Source: JAAELZ01 sp965237485
GTDB taxonomy: Bacteria > Pseudomonadota > Gammaproteobacteria > Arenicellales > Poriferihabitantaceae
Reading direction: 5' to 3'
Assembly: GCA_965237485.1 (NCBI GenBank)
Contig: CBDEFQ010000009.1
Location: 930,001-994,000, forward strand
DNA: 64,000 nt
This document shows positions 1 to 8,433 of this stretch, piece by piece. Numbering within the stretch: position 1 is the stretch's first letter; every line of letters starts with the position of its first letter. The position numbers and the translations under genes are program-made. The notes under the pieces are model-generated. The model saw only the letters and a list, made by a program, of their open reading frames with translations, was not told where the DNA came from and did not search any database.

Positions 1-1
1 T

Positions 2-442
2 TTTGGCGGGAAGGGTATCTTTTTTTACTCCAATGGTGATGATGAGATATTGCTAAATGAAGCCACGCACGATGGTTCTCATTGGGTTATCGCCCAAGAA
101 TTCCTTCCAGCGGCTGCGCAAGGCGATAAGCGGATATTACTAATTAACGGTGAACCCATTGGGGGTATCTTGCGCTTGCACGCGCAAGGGGAGGAGTTAA
201 ATAACTTAGATATGGGCGGCACCGCAGTAGCTTCGGAGTTGGAAAAAGATGATTTGGCCATCTGCGCTGTCGTTAAGCAAGGCCTAGTTGAACAAGGTGT
301 GTTTTTTGCGGGTATCGATGTTATTGGCGGAAAACTGATAGAAGTCAATGTGACCTCCCCAACCGGCTTGCAAGAGTTATCGCATTTTTCGGATACGCCG
401 CATCATCATCATATGATCGATACTTTGCTCGACCAGGCTTAA
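2..442 (+). CDS. gshB: Glutathione synthetase, C-terminal part (5' end outside window)
   Basis: Last step of glutathione synthesis: ATP-dependent joining of glycine to gamma-glutamylcysteine, in the cytoplasm. The reading frame is open from base 2 and starts with FGGKGIF, the glycine-rich ATP-grasp loop of GshB, so the true start lies upstream. Further family landmarks are the QEFLP stretch, the GDKRILLING segment, and NVTSPTGLQEL near the end, which carries the Asn of the Mg-ATP site and the Gly-rich loop. About 147 residues are visible, roughly the last 45% of a usual 315-residue enzyme. A DMT transporter follows 15 bp downstream. Codon use resembles the core genes at the other end of the window, and there is no sign of damage in the visible part. 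Confidence 0.93.
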   Translation, partial: FGGKGIFFYSNGDDEILLNEATHDGSHWVIAQEFLPAAAQGDKRILLINGEPIGGILRLHAQGEELNNLDMGGTAVASELEKDDLAICAVVKQGLVEQGVFFAGIDVIGGKLIEVNVTSPTGLQELSHFSDTPHHHHMIDTLLDQA

Positions 443-457
443 GGCCGCTAAAGCAAT

Positions 458-1348
458 ATGTTGGTTCCTTTTCGCAAAGCGAATGCCTTTGATATTAGTC
501 GCCTACTGTTAGTTAGTGCTATATGGGGCAGTGCGTTCGTATTTATTGATGTCGCTTTGCGCTCGTTTGGCCCGATCACTGTAGCGGCATTAAGAATTAC
601 AACGGCAGCGATTATATCGTCATTGGCCGCCTATAAAACCCATAAAATGGGTAGAATAAATGCGGCGGAATGGAAGGTGATCTGCGTGGTGGGTTTGTTC
701 AACAGCGCGCTGCCTTTTTACTTAATTAGCTGGTCACAGCAGCATATTAACGCGGCTGAAGCAGCGGTGTTGATGGCGACAGGCGCGTTCTCTGCCCTTA
801 TTTTGTCGCACTTTTTCACTCAAGATGAGCGAATCAATACACCGCGTGCGTTGGGTCTGTTAGTCGGGTTTTCTGGCGTATTTGTATTGTTTTGGGAAGA
901 GCTACAAGGTAATAACCTCGGCGCAATTGCAGGCTTACTAGCGGTTACGGGTGCGGGCATTTGTTATGCCAGTTCCACAGTTCTGTCGCGCCGCGTATCA
1001 CATATTCCGGCGTTAACCTTGGCCACTTATACCGTTGCAAGCGCCATGGTTTACATGCTGCCTTTGGCATTATTAACTGAACAATCAGCGTTTTATTCGG
1101 CGACTGCAATTTCTTGGTCTGCAGTGCTTTATCTGGGGGTGATATCAACTGGCTTGGCCTACGTAATCCGCTTTACTATTATCCGTAACAACGGTGCGGT
1201 GTTTATGTCTCAAGTAGGTTACTTAGTGCCAATTTTTGGCACATTTTGGGGTTGGCTACTCTTATCGAATTCAATTCGTCCGCAGCTAGGACTCGCGCTA
1301 ATAATCATCCTTTGTGGCTTAGCTATTACACGCAAGGGCGCAGCATAA
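458..1348 (+). CDS. EamA/DMT-superfamily permease
   Basis: Inner-membrane protein of 296 residues with about ten hydrophobic segments in two five-helix halves, the layout of EamA (RhaT/YdcZ-like) exporters. The first half opens with ISRLLLVSAIWGSAFVFIDVAL, and a second repeat begins near residue 150 with GAIAGLLAVTGAGICYASS. The motif ITVAALR after helix 2 is typical of the family. Likely drug, metabolite or amino acid efflux; the substrate cannot be read from sequence. The ATG at 458 lies 15 bp after the gshB stop, so co-transcription is plausible. Length is normal and the gene looks intact. Confidence 0.85.
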   Translation: MLVPFRKANAFDISRLLLVSAIWGSAFVFIDVALRSFGPITVAALRITTAAIISSLAAYKTHKMGRINAAEWKVICVVGLFNSALPFYLISWSQQHINAAEAAVLMATGAFSALILSHFFTQDERINTPRALGLLVGFSGVFVLFWEELQGNNLGAIAGLLAVTGAGICYASSTVLSRRVSHIPALTLATYTVASAMVYMLPLALLTEQSAFYSATAISWSAVLYLGVISTGLAYVIRFTIIRNNGAVFMSQVGYLVPIFGTFWGWLLLSNSIRPQLGLALIIILCGLAITRKGAA

Positions 1349-1360
1349 GTTTTGCCTAAG

Positions 1361-1376
1361 GGGCTTGTCGGATAAT
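1361..1376. repeat. Orphan 16-bp end of an IS5-type element
   Basis: GGGCTTGTCGGATAAT is identical to the left end of the IS5-type element that starts near 11366. No transposase lies next to it here, so it is either a solo end left by deletion or a chance match. The surrounding 1349-1721 is otherwise without a convincing gene. Confidence 0.4.
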
Positions 1377-1721
1377 AAGCTTTGCTAGTGCGAAAGCAAA
1401 CTTGCCCGAATACATGATTTACCTCAAGGTTCACGGAAAACTTCGAGGGTTAAGAGGTTCGTATAGCGTTCAAGTCGATGCCCTGCATGTTTAGGTGGTC
1501 CGAACGAGATCACTTGCAAGCAATCGCATTTCGTTAGCGCGGTTTGTTTGACGATTCAGATGAAGTTTTAGCGGAGGCGATAGATACAGCTGAGATAGTG
1601 GATGAAGAATCGCGAGGTGCGCGTTTTTCTTAGAAAGAATTTCTGCAACAAACGTAGAATAAGCGGGTTTGATTCGGGTTTATATAGACCTACCCTGCAT
1701 ATGCGATAACAGAGAAGGCCA
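1377..1721. other. Gene-free stretch with a short orphan frame
   Basis: No complete gene is visible. A 30-codon open stretch at 1544-1633 (acidic, ending in a TAG) has protein-like composition and may be a gene relic, but I do not recognise it. The downstream membrane protein starts at a GTG at 1722. Confidence 0.3.
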
Positions 1722-2427
1722 GTGATAAGAATTACGATAGATTTATTAGTGCTTACTTTAGTCGCGCTGATGGCTTGGATTATCATTAGCGGCGGTCAGG
1801 TTATCGACATTGGAGCTGTTACTTTGGGGCTACGCAATGTGCAGAACCCAACAATATTGTTATTGATATTGCTTACCATGCGGCTTTTGGTTTTTCCAAC
1901 TTCGCTGATGAATCGGCCGCGTAAGTTCATAATTTTTGCTGCCTTTAGATCTCTATGCTTTCTTGTGCTGAGTATCTTGGCGGTTAAGTTGTTTGTGTGC
2001 GTTTTAGATCAGTATCACTTCCATCGGGCACTAAGACCACTAGATTGGCTCACAACTTATGCGATAGACCTGAGCTTGGTTTTTGGCCTTGTCCTAATGC
2101 TGCTCTTGCTCGTTGCAGTATGCCAGATACCTAAGAAATTACACCTAAGCAAGGCAGTGGAGCAACCGCCGCATAGACTCCCTTATGTGGCGTTAACCTT
2201 GTTGATTTGGTTATCTACGGCAACTGCAGGGTTATATATATTACTTGGCTACACTTATTTTGAATGGGGCTCATTTATAGAGCCACATCATGTGCAAGCT
2301 ATCCATATGGCCGGCGTTGGACCAGAGTTCAAATCATTATTTTTTCGATGGCATACGCTAGTTGCGGTAATGGTTTCAGTTATCTTGTTTCTTCTATCTA
2401 AAAAGATAGAGCAGCGTTTGTAACTTC

Positions 2428-3543
2428 TCAATAACCCGTGGCAAAGCTGGCGCGTTCCATAATGATATCTGGCAGAGGATCAATATGTTGCTCACCGATA
2501 CCAAGTCGATGGGTCGGGTAGTGCCAGAACGATATATCCAGTTTTCGGCAGGTCTTTTTCAAACTGGCAAACGTGTCCCGACACTGCTGGCCAGCATCGC
2601 TGCGGGTGGAGCCACTCACTTTTCGTTTTTTCACGTAATCGCGAATGTCTGTTTCACTGCCATTGGTGTGTAACGGAATATCTGGTCGATCTAGCACCAA
2701 CAGTAATTCTGCTTGATTCGCATGGATTCGTTTGAGCGTCTGATTTAATGTTTGGTAGCATGTCTGTTGAGTGAAGATTTCATCGAAACGCTGCTCAAGT
2801 ATTTTACGTTGGTTCTCGCAACTGTTCCAACAAGAGTGGTTGCGTGGTTTGACAATGATGATATTGATAGAGAATATAACTGACCAGACGAGGCCCATAA
2901 TGTCGCCCTGCCACGGATGTCGGTAACTGGCCTTTGAGCTTTTTATTGCCTGGCGTTACCCAATGCGCTAAACGATAGCGGGTGGTATGAACCTTGATAA
3001 GCAAATCTTGCACTACAAAATCCCGATAGCCTTTAAACCTAGAAAACTCAGTTGAAACACAAATGTCTGCACAACTCTTTAATATGCCTAAGAAACCCAG
3101 AAAAGCACTCATCACCAATAAGGTGACCTCGTATTTTCTGACTTCCTTATTCATATCAATTAGTTGCACATCTTTTTTGCGTTCAACTGAGTTTTCTAGG
3201 TTAAAGCGAGAACCTTCAGGCACGGACTTCGCTGGTTCAATAACCAGATTTAGGTCAATTGACAGCCTTGGTGTTTTCTTTGCCTTGTTCACCCAGCTCG
3301 CTGCTTAGGTTTGTCGCTAGAAGATGAACGTTTTGGCTCTGTTTTCTTATCCATATTACCGCCCTTAAAAGTAGGCCGCCTCTTCTGCCCCTTAAGGATA
3401 TTGATTCCATCTTTAAGCAATGCTATTTCTTCGTCCTGTTGTTGAACTCGCACCAACAGCTGCTCCACTAGCACCCGCAACATTTTTACTGCGGGGGTTT
3501 GTTCTTGTTCAGGAATGTCGGGAATAGAGGGTAGCTTACTCAA
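2428..3543 (-). pseudogene. IS66 transposase, broken (deletion plus MITE-B)
   Basis: The 5' part (3543 back to about 3289) encodes the N-terminal coiled-coil start MSKLPSIPDIPEQEQ of the same transposase as copy 2, then a frame break. The middle part, residues such as RLAHWVTPGNKKLKGQ, is interrupted by MITE-B. The C-terminal part contains LHTNGSETDIRDYVKKRK, the typical IS66 DDE C-terminal block with the catalytic Glu. The central catalytic region is missing through the CTCGCAA deletion. Non-functional. Confidence 0.85.
3038..3200. mobile_element. MITE-B copy 1, 163 bp
   Basis: Both ends are CCTAGAAAACTCAGTTGAA-type inverted repeats, and the element sits between 5-bp target duplications TTAAA (3033-3037 and 3201-3205). 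The uninterrupted target can be read in IS66 copy 2 near 25530. The interior is an imperfect full-length palindrome centred on CACCAATAAGGTGACC, with no coding capacity. Confidence 0.88.
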
Positions 3544-3918
3544 GGTCTTAAACGTCCGTTAACTGGATAGACCTTAGTGTACCATCGGTTTTGAAAGTCC
3601 AATTTTGCCTTCTCAACTGCGCCACAACGAACGTTAAGAAGACACCCCTGAACGTCCTTAAGCGATCTTTGTTATTAGCGTAAAGGGGCCTACAACCACC
3701 CTGGAACTCAACCTAAATCGAGTCACTCGACCACGTTGAATTACCTTCCTTTTAGCGTAAAACCCTGTCAAGAAATATTTTGTTTTATTTTACCTGCCAC
3801 GGGTTATTGAGAAGTTACCAGCGTTTGATTCGCTCAAAAACTCATCCTGTGGTGCCAATAGTTGGTTTGTTAGCGTTGCTTATACCAGCGGTGTGGGGAT
3901 ACTCAGGGCCGTTGTACA

Positions 3919-5310
3919 GATTACGCAACATGGGTATGGACTTTTTGTCTAGCAAGTTGACTCATTGTCGTTCCACACGATATATCGATGATTAGCATTA
4001 GCCCATTCGTCGTCAATTTCAATCAGAATGGCACTGACTAATCGTAACCAAGCCTCTCGGTTAGGAAAGACTCTGACCAAGCGGGTTCGCCGCTTAAGTT
4101 CTTGTTGAACCGTCCGTTCAATGCGGTTGGAGGTTCGCATTTTCTTTTGGTGTCTATCTGGCAAGGCAAACACATTTAACCCTTCAGGCACATTGTTTTC
4201 TAGCCACTGCGCCCAGTGAGCATGCTTTTCCTGGTACTGGCTCACAAGGACTTTTAGATTAACCTGAGCAGCTGCCCTATTGGGTGCATTCCAAACACTA
4301 CGCAGCTCACCACCAATGCGCTGCTTGATCTTGTGATTGGGGGCATGATGCATTGCATTCTGCGCCAGATGAAACTGGCAACGCTGCCAAGGTATACCTG
4401 GGAACACTGCCTTTCTAGCGGCTTTTAAGCCACGGTGATCATCACTGACAATAAACTCAATACCATGTATGCCCCGGTCAACCAAGCCTTTGAGGAACTC
4501 TCGCCAGTTAACCTCGGCTTCATTAAGTGCCATTGCCGTTCCTAATACGCAACGCCGTCCACAAGGCAATACACCCACCGCACTCAACACCGCCATATCA
4601 ATCACTTGGTGGCCCTCACCCACCTTTTCATAACGCGCATCAAGGATTAGGTAAGAGACTTTACCCAACGGACGATCACGCCAGACTTTTAACGCCTCAT
4701 CCATGCTCTGGTTAGCCCGTGAGACCGGTGTAGAGGAGATGCTTTCAATACCCATGCTCTGCATGACTTTTTCGACTCGGCGCGTGCTAACGCCCGTCAC
4801 GTACATTTCAGCAACGGTCAGCATCATCGCACGTTGGCTGCGTCAGCCGCGTTCTAGCGATTGAGGGTAAAAAGGTTCATCAACGTGTTGAGCGGTCTTT
4901 GGGATACGCAGATTGGGCGTACCGGCTTGCGTATCGATACGCTTATCCTGGTAGCCATTGGCAAACCCTGGCCGGTCTTGACTATGCTCATAGTGTGATG
5001 CGCCTGGAAACGGCTCTCTTTCAATCTTCATCGCCTCATTGAGCAGTGCGGTGAGCACGGGGCGCATGGCATCGGGGCCTTCTGAGATGTGTGTTCCACT
5101 ATTACGTCAAATACGTTATTGTTTGATTGGGTCATTTGGGTGTCTCCAGTATTTTAATTGCTTAAAACAGGGAACGCACAAATGGCTCAACTTACAAGAC
5201 ACCAAGATAGAAAATTTGAATAAATCAAAAATTCGGAAAAATTCCCCCTAGGGGGAAAAGGCCATACTGCTCTATCTAATATAAAAGTCCATACCTGAAG
5301 TTACAGTATC
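3919..5310 (-). mobile_element. IS256-family element IS256-A, copy 1
   Basis: 1392 bp with ends GATTACGCAACATGGGTATGG (left) and GATACTGTAACTTCAGGTATGG (right, complementary strand), imperfect inverted repeats shared by all four copies in the window. No clear target duplication is visible. It lies in the third exon-like gap of the membrane protein gene that starts at 1722. Confidence 0.85.
3949..5067 (-). pseudogene. IS256-A transposase, nonsense mutation
   Basis: Mutator-type (IS256) transposase of about 372 residues from the internal ATG used by all copies (MRPVLTALLNEAMKIERE). Landmarks are the PWQRCQFHLAQNA block and the C-terminal SNRIERTVQQELKRRTR with the catalytic Glu. This copy has a TGA at 4843-4845 where copies 2 to 4 have TTA (Leu), splitting it into 4843-5067 and 3949-4827. 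An upstream ATG in all copies opens a different frame (see findings). Confidence 0.88.
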
Positions 5311-5462
5311 TATCTAGAAATATTCCTAGAGTAAGAGACAAAATTGAAGCTGCACAAACCCACTCGAAAATTTCGAAACATATCTTTGGTGGCTGGAAAT
5401 GGTATATTTTCAATTGGCTAATTACATGTACTGTATTTTTACTCTCAATCAAATTTCTTTAG

Positions 5463-5754
5463 CCGCTTCTAACAAGTGCTTCAAGTCATTCACTTCGTTC
5501 ATTAATTTAGTTCGGGGGGCATATATGAATACCTCCCTTGAAGTCAACGAATTCAGAAAATCGAGTATTCCCCAACATAAGTACCAAAAGCGACATAGGA
5601 TTTAGAAAATCAGCGAGAAATGGGCTAAAATCCTTCTCTGGCAACTGCGGCTACTAATCAGGCCACATCACCACTCTGATTGAGTTGTGCTAAAACCTTT
5701 TGCCAAATAACGTAGGTTGGCAATACATTTACGCACAGTATGGAGTTAGTTAAA
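5463..5754. other. Possible degraded integron attC-like segment; no gene
   Basis: Directly after the reconstructed membrane protein stop, TCTAACAAGTGCTTCAAG at about 5469 resembles the first part of integron attC sites, and a GTTAGATGC core-like heptamer occurs at 6245 on the far side of the next small gene. The complementary half of this first site is not convincing. A 68-codon open frame at 5399-5605 overlaps the membrane protein end and looks accidental. Confidence 0.25.
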
Positions 5755-6141
5755 ATGAAAATCCACAGGGATTTAATAAAGTTAGTGCTTCTTCCATTTG
5801 TTGTTGTGAGTCCGATTGCAGTTGCCCAAGAGTTTATGAGCGAAGAGGAGACATTGGATACCTTTTCAGGAGCCACAATTTCCAGTATATCAGTATCAGG
5901 GTATAGCAATACACGATGGACGCAAGAATATGAGGAGTTTAAAAAAAGACAAACCGAAGGGATAATAAAAGGGGATGCGGGCGGCAAGTCATACGAATCA
6001 AAATGGTTTATTAGAAACGGTAAATGGTGCGAAAATTGGGGCACAGGAAATGGTTGTTATAACTTAGTACGCGTTGATGAAAAATCGATCAGAGCTTATG
6101 ACAAAGGGGTTCCGCTAAAAAACATATGGGAAATTTTATAA
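5755..6141 (+). CDS. Small secreted protein, DUF995-like
   Basis: 128 residues from the ATG at 5755 (MKIHRDLIKLVLLPFVVV); an in-frame ATG at 5740 is possible but would put charged residues before the signal peptide. A Sec signal peptide ends near SPIAVAQ. The mature part has a GATISS turn, a WFIRNGKWCENWG block, a second Cys (GNGCYN), and ends PLKNIWEIL. This pattern of G-x-T near the start, G-K-W-C, and a terminal N-x-W recalls the DUF995 family. Function unknown, probably periplasmic. The gene stands alone between a possible attC-like segment and a hairpin with a GTTAGATGC heptamer, a setting that would fit an integron cassette. Confidence 0.6.
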   Translation: MKIHRDLIKLVLLPFVVVSPIAVAQEFMSEEETLDTFSGATISSISVSGYSNTRWTQEYEEFKKRQTEGIIKGDAGGKSYESKWFIRNGKWCENWGTGNGCYNLVRVDEKSIRAYDKGVPLKNIWEIL

Positions 6142-6196
6142 AGTTCGTATTCCACTTATCTTTATTTGTAGAAGTTTATACTAAATCTGACACATA

Positions 6197-6233
6197 GCTA
6201 AATCAAGTGAGGCGTAGCCGAATTTGATTTAGC
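6197..6233. repeat. REP-like hairpin with conserved apex
   Basis: Stem GCTAAATCAA/TTGATTTAGC around the apex GTGAGGCGTAGCCGAA. The apex is shared with hairpins at 45888-45926 and, as the complement, 53278-53320, while the stems differ. There is no T-run, so it is not a standard terminator, though it could stabilise the 3' end of the preceding small gene. Confidence 0.55.
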
Positions 6234-6260
6234 GAGAGTTACCCGTTAGATGCTTACTAA

Positions 6261-6300
6261 GAAGTAGTGCAGACTTTTGTGTTCAACTGAGTTTTCCAGG
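6261..6300. repeat. MITE-B relic (one end)
   Basis: About 40 bp match the right end of the MITE-B at 9578-9741 (TGCAGACTTTTGTG then TTCAACTGAGTTTTC). The rest of the element is missing, so this is a truncated copy. Confidence 0.7.
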
Positions 6301-6318
6301 ATTAAGGTCGCGGCGCAA

Positions 6319-7503
6319 TCAAAACGCGTCTTTCACCTGTACATAGCGATCGGACTTAAAACTATTAAATTGCGTTGCTGTCGCGGAACCATAAGCACCC
6401 ATTAAACCAAACTCAATAAAATCGCCCTGCTGAATATCAATGGGTAAACTCAACTTTCGCGGTAAGCAATCGATTGGGTCGCAGGTCGGGCCAAAAACTG
6501 TTGTGGCTTGGCAATCACTTGCAAGTTTCGTGAGAATCTTGCCATTTCTCCATACTTTATAAGGCAAATCTAAGCGCACCATCATTTGCTCTTGTAAGCC
6601 ACCATAAATACCATCGTTTATAAACACCTCGGCATTTTCACGTACCCGAATAACCTGTGTTAGCAACGAAACGTTCGCTCCTACCAGCGCCCTGCCTGGC
6701 TCGCAAAGCAACTTAGGCGCGTCGTTGCCAAAATGTCTATTAACCGCGGAGTGGATAAATGCCATATATTCTTGCAGGCTTTGAATTTGAGTATTGCAAT
6801 AAGGTAATGGAAACCCCCCACCGATGTTCAAACGGTGTAATTGCACATTTGCTTGATTGGCAATGGAAGCAGCGGCATCAATGTACTTTTCGTACATATT
6901 TGGATCCGTGCATTGCGAACCGGGATGAAATGTAAGCGAACACTCCATACCTAGCTTACTAGCACGGGTTAACAACGCCCTTGCTTCATCCAAATTCGCT
7001 CCAAACTTGCTACCAAAATCATATGCTGCATCGAAATGATCTAGGGTAAAACGGATGCTCACCTCCACTTTATCTAAACCTAAGGCTGCAATCTGCAACA
7101 AGCCGGTTTCATCATCAACAGCGAAAGATCGCACACCATACTCAAACGCCGCAGTTTGCACCATCTGGTCTGATTTAATCGGGTTGTTGTAATGGCATTG
7201 GGCCTTGCGATAGCGGCCCTTAATCATCGCAATTTCACCTATTGAAGCCACATCGAAACTGCTTACCCCTGCTTGCCATAGGCAGCCTAATACCTTGCCA
7301 TGCGGGTTCGCTTTTACAGCAAAGCTGACTTCGCCATTGAACAAGTGTTGAAATAGCTGCACATGTTCTGTTAACTGTCTATCACATAATAAGTAAGCCG
7401 GTTCACTCAGCGGACTAAATTGCATATACTGAGAAGCATTAACATACCGAAATGGTTGGAAATTTTGAATATGCGCTTTGGTGATCGAGTTCATGGATGC
7501 CAC
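6319..7503 (-). CDS. Fold-type III PLP decarboxylase, ornithine decarboxylase-like
   Basis: 394 residues, the usual length for eukaryotic-type ornithine/lysine decarboxylases, which make putrescine or cadaverine. Lys64 in FAVKANP is the expected Schiff-base lysine. HPGSQC (193-198), GGGFP (228-232, phosphate loop), CEPGR (267-271) and GPTCDPID (338-345, with the catalytic Cys of the partner subunit) follow, and GAYGSATATQFN closes the site near 369-380. The start MASMNSITK gives two possible ATGs. It is transcribed divergently from an Lrp-family gene 123 bp away, which is the obvious candidate regulator. A DAP decarboxylase role is less likely, because a lysA starts at 63820. Substrate (ornithine, lysine or diaminobutyrate-related) is not settled. 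Confidence 0.85.
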   Translation of the reverse strand: MASMNSITKAHIQNFQPFRYVNASQYMQFSPLSEPAYLLCDRQLTEHVQLFQHLFNGEVSFAVKANPHGKVLGCLWQAGVSSFDVASIGEIAMIKGRYRKAQCHYNNPIKSDQMVQTAAFEYGVRSFAVDDETGLLQIAALGLDKVEVSIRFTLDHFDAAYDFGSKFGANLDEARALLTRASKLGMECSLTFHPGSQCTDPNMYEKYIDAAASIANQANVQLHRLNIGGGFPLPYCNTQIQSLQEYMAFIHSAVNRHFGNDAPKLLCEPGRALVGANVSLLTQVIRVRENAEVFINDGIYGGLQEQMMVRLDLPYKVWRNGKILTKLASDCQATTVFGPTCDPIDCLPRKLSLPIDIQQGDFIEFGLMGAYGSATATQFNSFKSDRYVQVKDAF

Positions 7504-7626
7504 TATTGAGAAACTGAATCTATTATGCGAGAGCTGGAGTTCATAAAATAGCGTTAAAAATATAACTTATAACTATTTATTTGTACGTTTTGATATAAAA
7601 TATAGACATATTGCCTATTTTAATCA
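7504..7626. promoter_or_regulatory. Divergent promoter region, decarboxylase/Lrp
   Basis: AT-rich 123-bp gap between two divergent starts, with several TATAAA/TATAAT-like hexamers (for example around 7594-7606) but no single unambiguous -35/-10 pair. Lrp-type regulators usually bind such gaps to control themselves and the neighbour. Confidence 0.4.
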
Positions 7627-8064
7627 ATGCAAAACATAAATCCTAAAGATCGAGCCCTGCTCGCAGCCCTACAGGTGGATGCGCGTCTATCAATTAGTGA
7701 ATTGGCACGTCAATTGGGTGTTTCGCGAACCACAGCGCAACAAAGGTTAAATCGATTAGAAGCTGCTGGCGTAATTGCGGGCTATGCGGTTAGGCTTGGG
7801 GGGCAATATTTAGAAAACACCCTTCACGCCCATGTTAATTTGCGCATTGAACCAGCACAAAGCGCAAACATTATCGGGCAACTTAAGCGCAACCAACAAA
7901 TACAAACACTTTATACAGTTAGCGGGAAAATCGACCTTATCGCCATTGTTAGCGCCCCTTCTACAAAAGAGCTTGATAAAACGCTAGATCAAATTGGTTT
8001 ACTAAAGGGGATTGTATCCACAGAATCCGCAATTATTCTATCTACCAAAGTTGACCGCCGATAG
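7627..8064 (+). CDS. Lrp/AsnC-family transcriptional regulator
   Basis: 145 residues with the two-part Lrp layout. An N-terminal winged helix-turn-helix (about 8-60) contains ARLSISELARQLGVSRTTAQ, followed by the RLEAAGVIAGY turn. A C-terminal RAM/ligand-sensing domain (about 70-140) has the alternating pattern YTVSGKIDLIAIV, as in Lrp proteins sensing amino acids. It probably works as an octamer or dimer responding to an amino acid such as ornithine or lysine, given the divergent decarboxylase. The next gene begins 13 bp downstream, suggesting a small operon. Confidence 0.9.
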   Translation: MQNINPKDRALLAALQVDARLSISELARQLGVSRTTAQQRLNRLEAAGVIAGYAVRLGGQYLENTLHAHVNLRIEPAQSANIIGQLKRNQQIQTLYTVSGKIDLIAIVSAPSTKELDKTLDQIGLLKGIVSTESAIILSTKVDRR

Positions 8065-8077
8065 TGAGAGAAATTAT

Positions 8078-8416
8078 ATGGATTTAATTACTTGGGATGA
8101 TTTCACAAAAGTGGAGCTTCGTATCGGCACGGTGATAGTTGCACAAGCATTTGAGCAGGCACGCAGTCCAGCTTACATCTTGCACATCGACTTTGGCGGC
8201 GATATTGGAGTTCTAAAATCCAGTGCACAAATAACCGATTTGTACGAATTAGAAGAATTGAAAGGCAAGCAGGTAGTTGCAGTGGTTAACTTCCCTGAAA
8301 AACAAATAGGCCCGATTCGCTCACAGTGTTTAATAACTGGATTTCACCGCAGCGATGGGAAAGTGGTTTTAGCAGTGCCAGACAACAAGGTACCAAATGG
8401 CAGTAAGTTAGCTTAA
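8078..8416 (+). CDS. tRNA-binding (CsaA/EMAP II-like OB-fold) protein
   Basis: 112 residues from the ATG at 8078, preceded by GAGAGAA as ribosome binding site; an upstream in-frame extension overlaps the previous gene and is unlikely. The protein is a single tRNA-binding OB-fold. The opening ITWDDFTKVELRIGTVI is the standard start of CsaA-type proteins, followed by KSSAQIT and the QVVAVVNFPEKQIGPIRSQ block. CsaA relatives bind tRNA or act as weak chaperones. It probably forms a dimer in the cytoplasm. It sits between the Lrp gene and an aminotransferase with short gaps. Confidence 0.88.
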   Translation: MDLITWDDFTKVELRIGTVIVAQAFEQARSPAYILHIDFGGDIGVLKSSAQITDLYELEELKGKQVVAVVNFPEKQIGPIRSQCLITGFHRSDGKVVLAVPDNKVPNGSKLA

Positions 8417-8433
8417 TTTATATTAAAAACACA

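Larger units (their letters stand above)
2420..3818 (-). mobile_element. IS66-family element, copy 1 (internally deleted)
   Basis: Bounded by perfect 24-bp inverted ends (GTAACTTCTCAATAACC... at 2420, and its complement ending at 3818) and flanked by the 8-bp target duplication CAGCGTTT, the size expected for IS66. Compared with copy 2 near 24.3-26.1 kb it lacks about 680 bp of the transposase. The deletion joins two CTCGCAA direct repeats, at about 2815-2821. It also carries a MITE-B at 3038-3200. It could only move if transposase is supplied in trans. Confidence 0.88.
1722..5462 (+). pseudogene. Multi-pass membrane protein gene split by IS66 and IS256-A
   Basis: The first piece, 1722-2419, encodes a hydrophobic protein with five or six membrane segments and ends in a chance stop just inside the IS66 element. 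The 8-bp duplication CAGCGTTT occurs at 2412-2419 and 3819-3826. Removing IS66 plus one copy restores the frame, which continues as LIRSKTHPVVPIVGLLALL through 3918. There an IS256-A copy interrupts again. After that copy (from 5311) the same frame can be resumed as SRNIPRVRDKIEAAQ, ending with a last hydrophobic segment and a TAG at 5460-5462. The reconstructed protein would be about 315 residues. The IS66 junction is directly shown by its target duplication. The second rejoin lacks a visible duplication and is an inference from frame and composition. No known family recognised. Confidence 0.65.
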
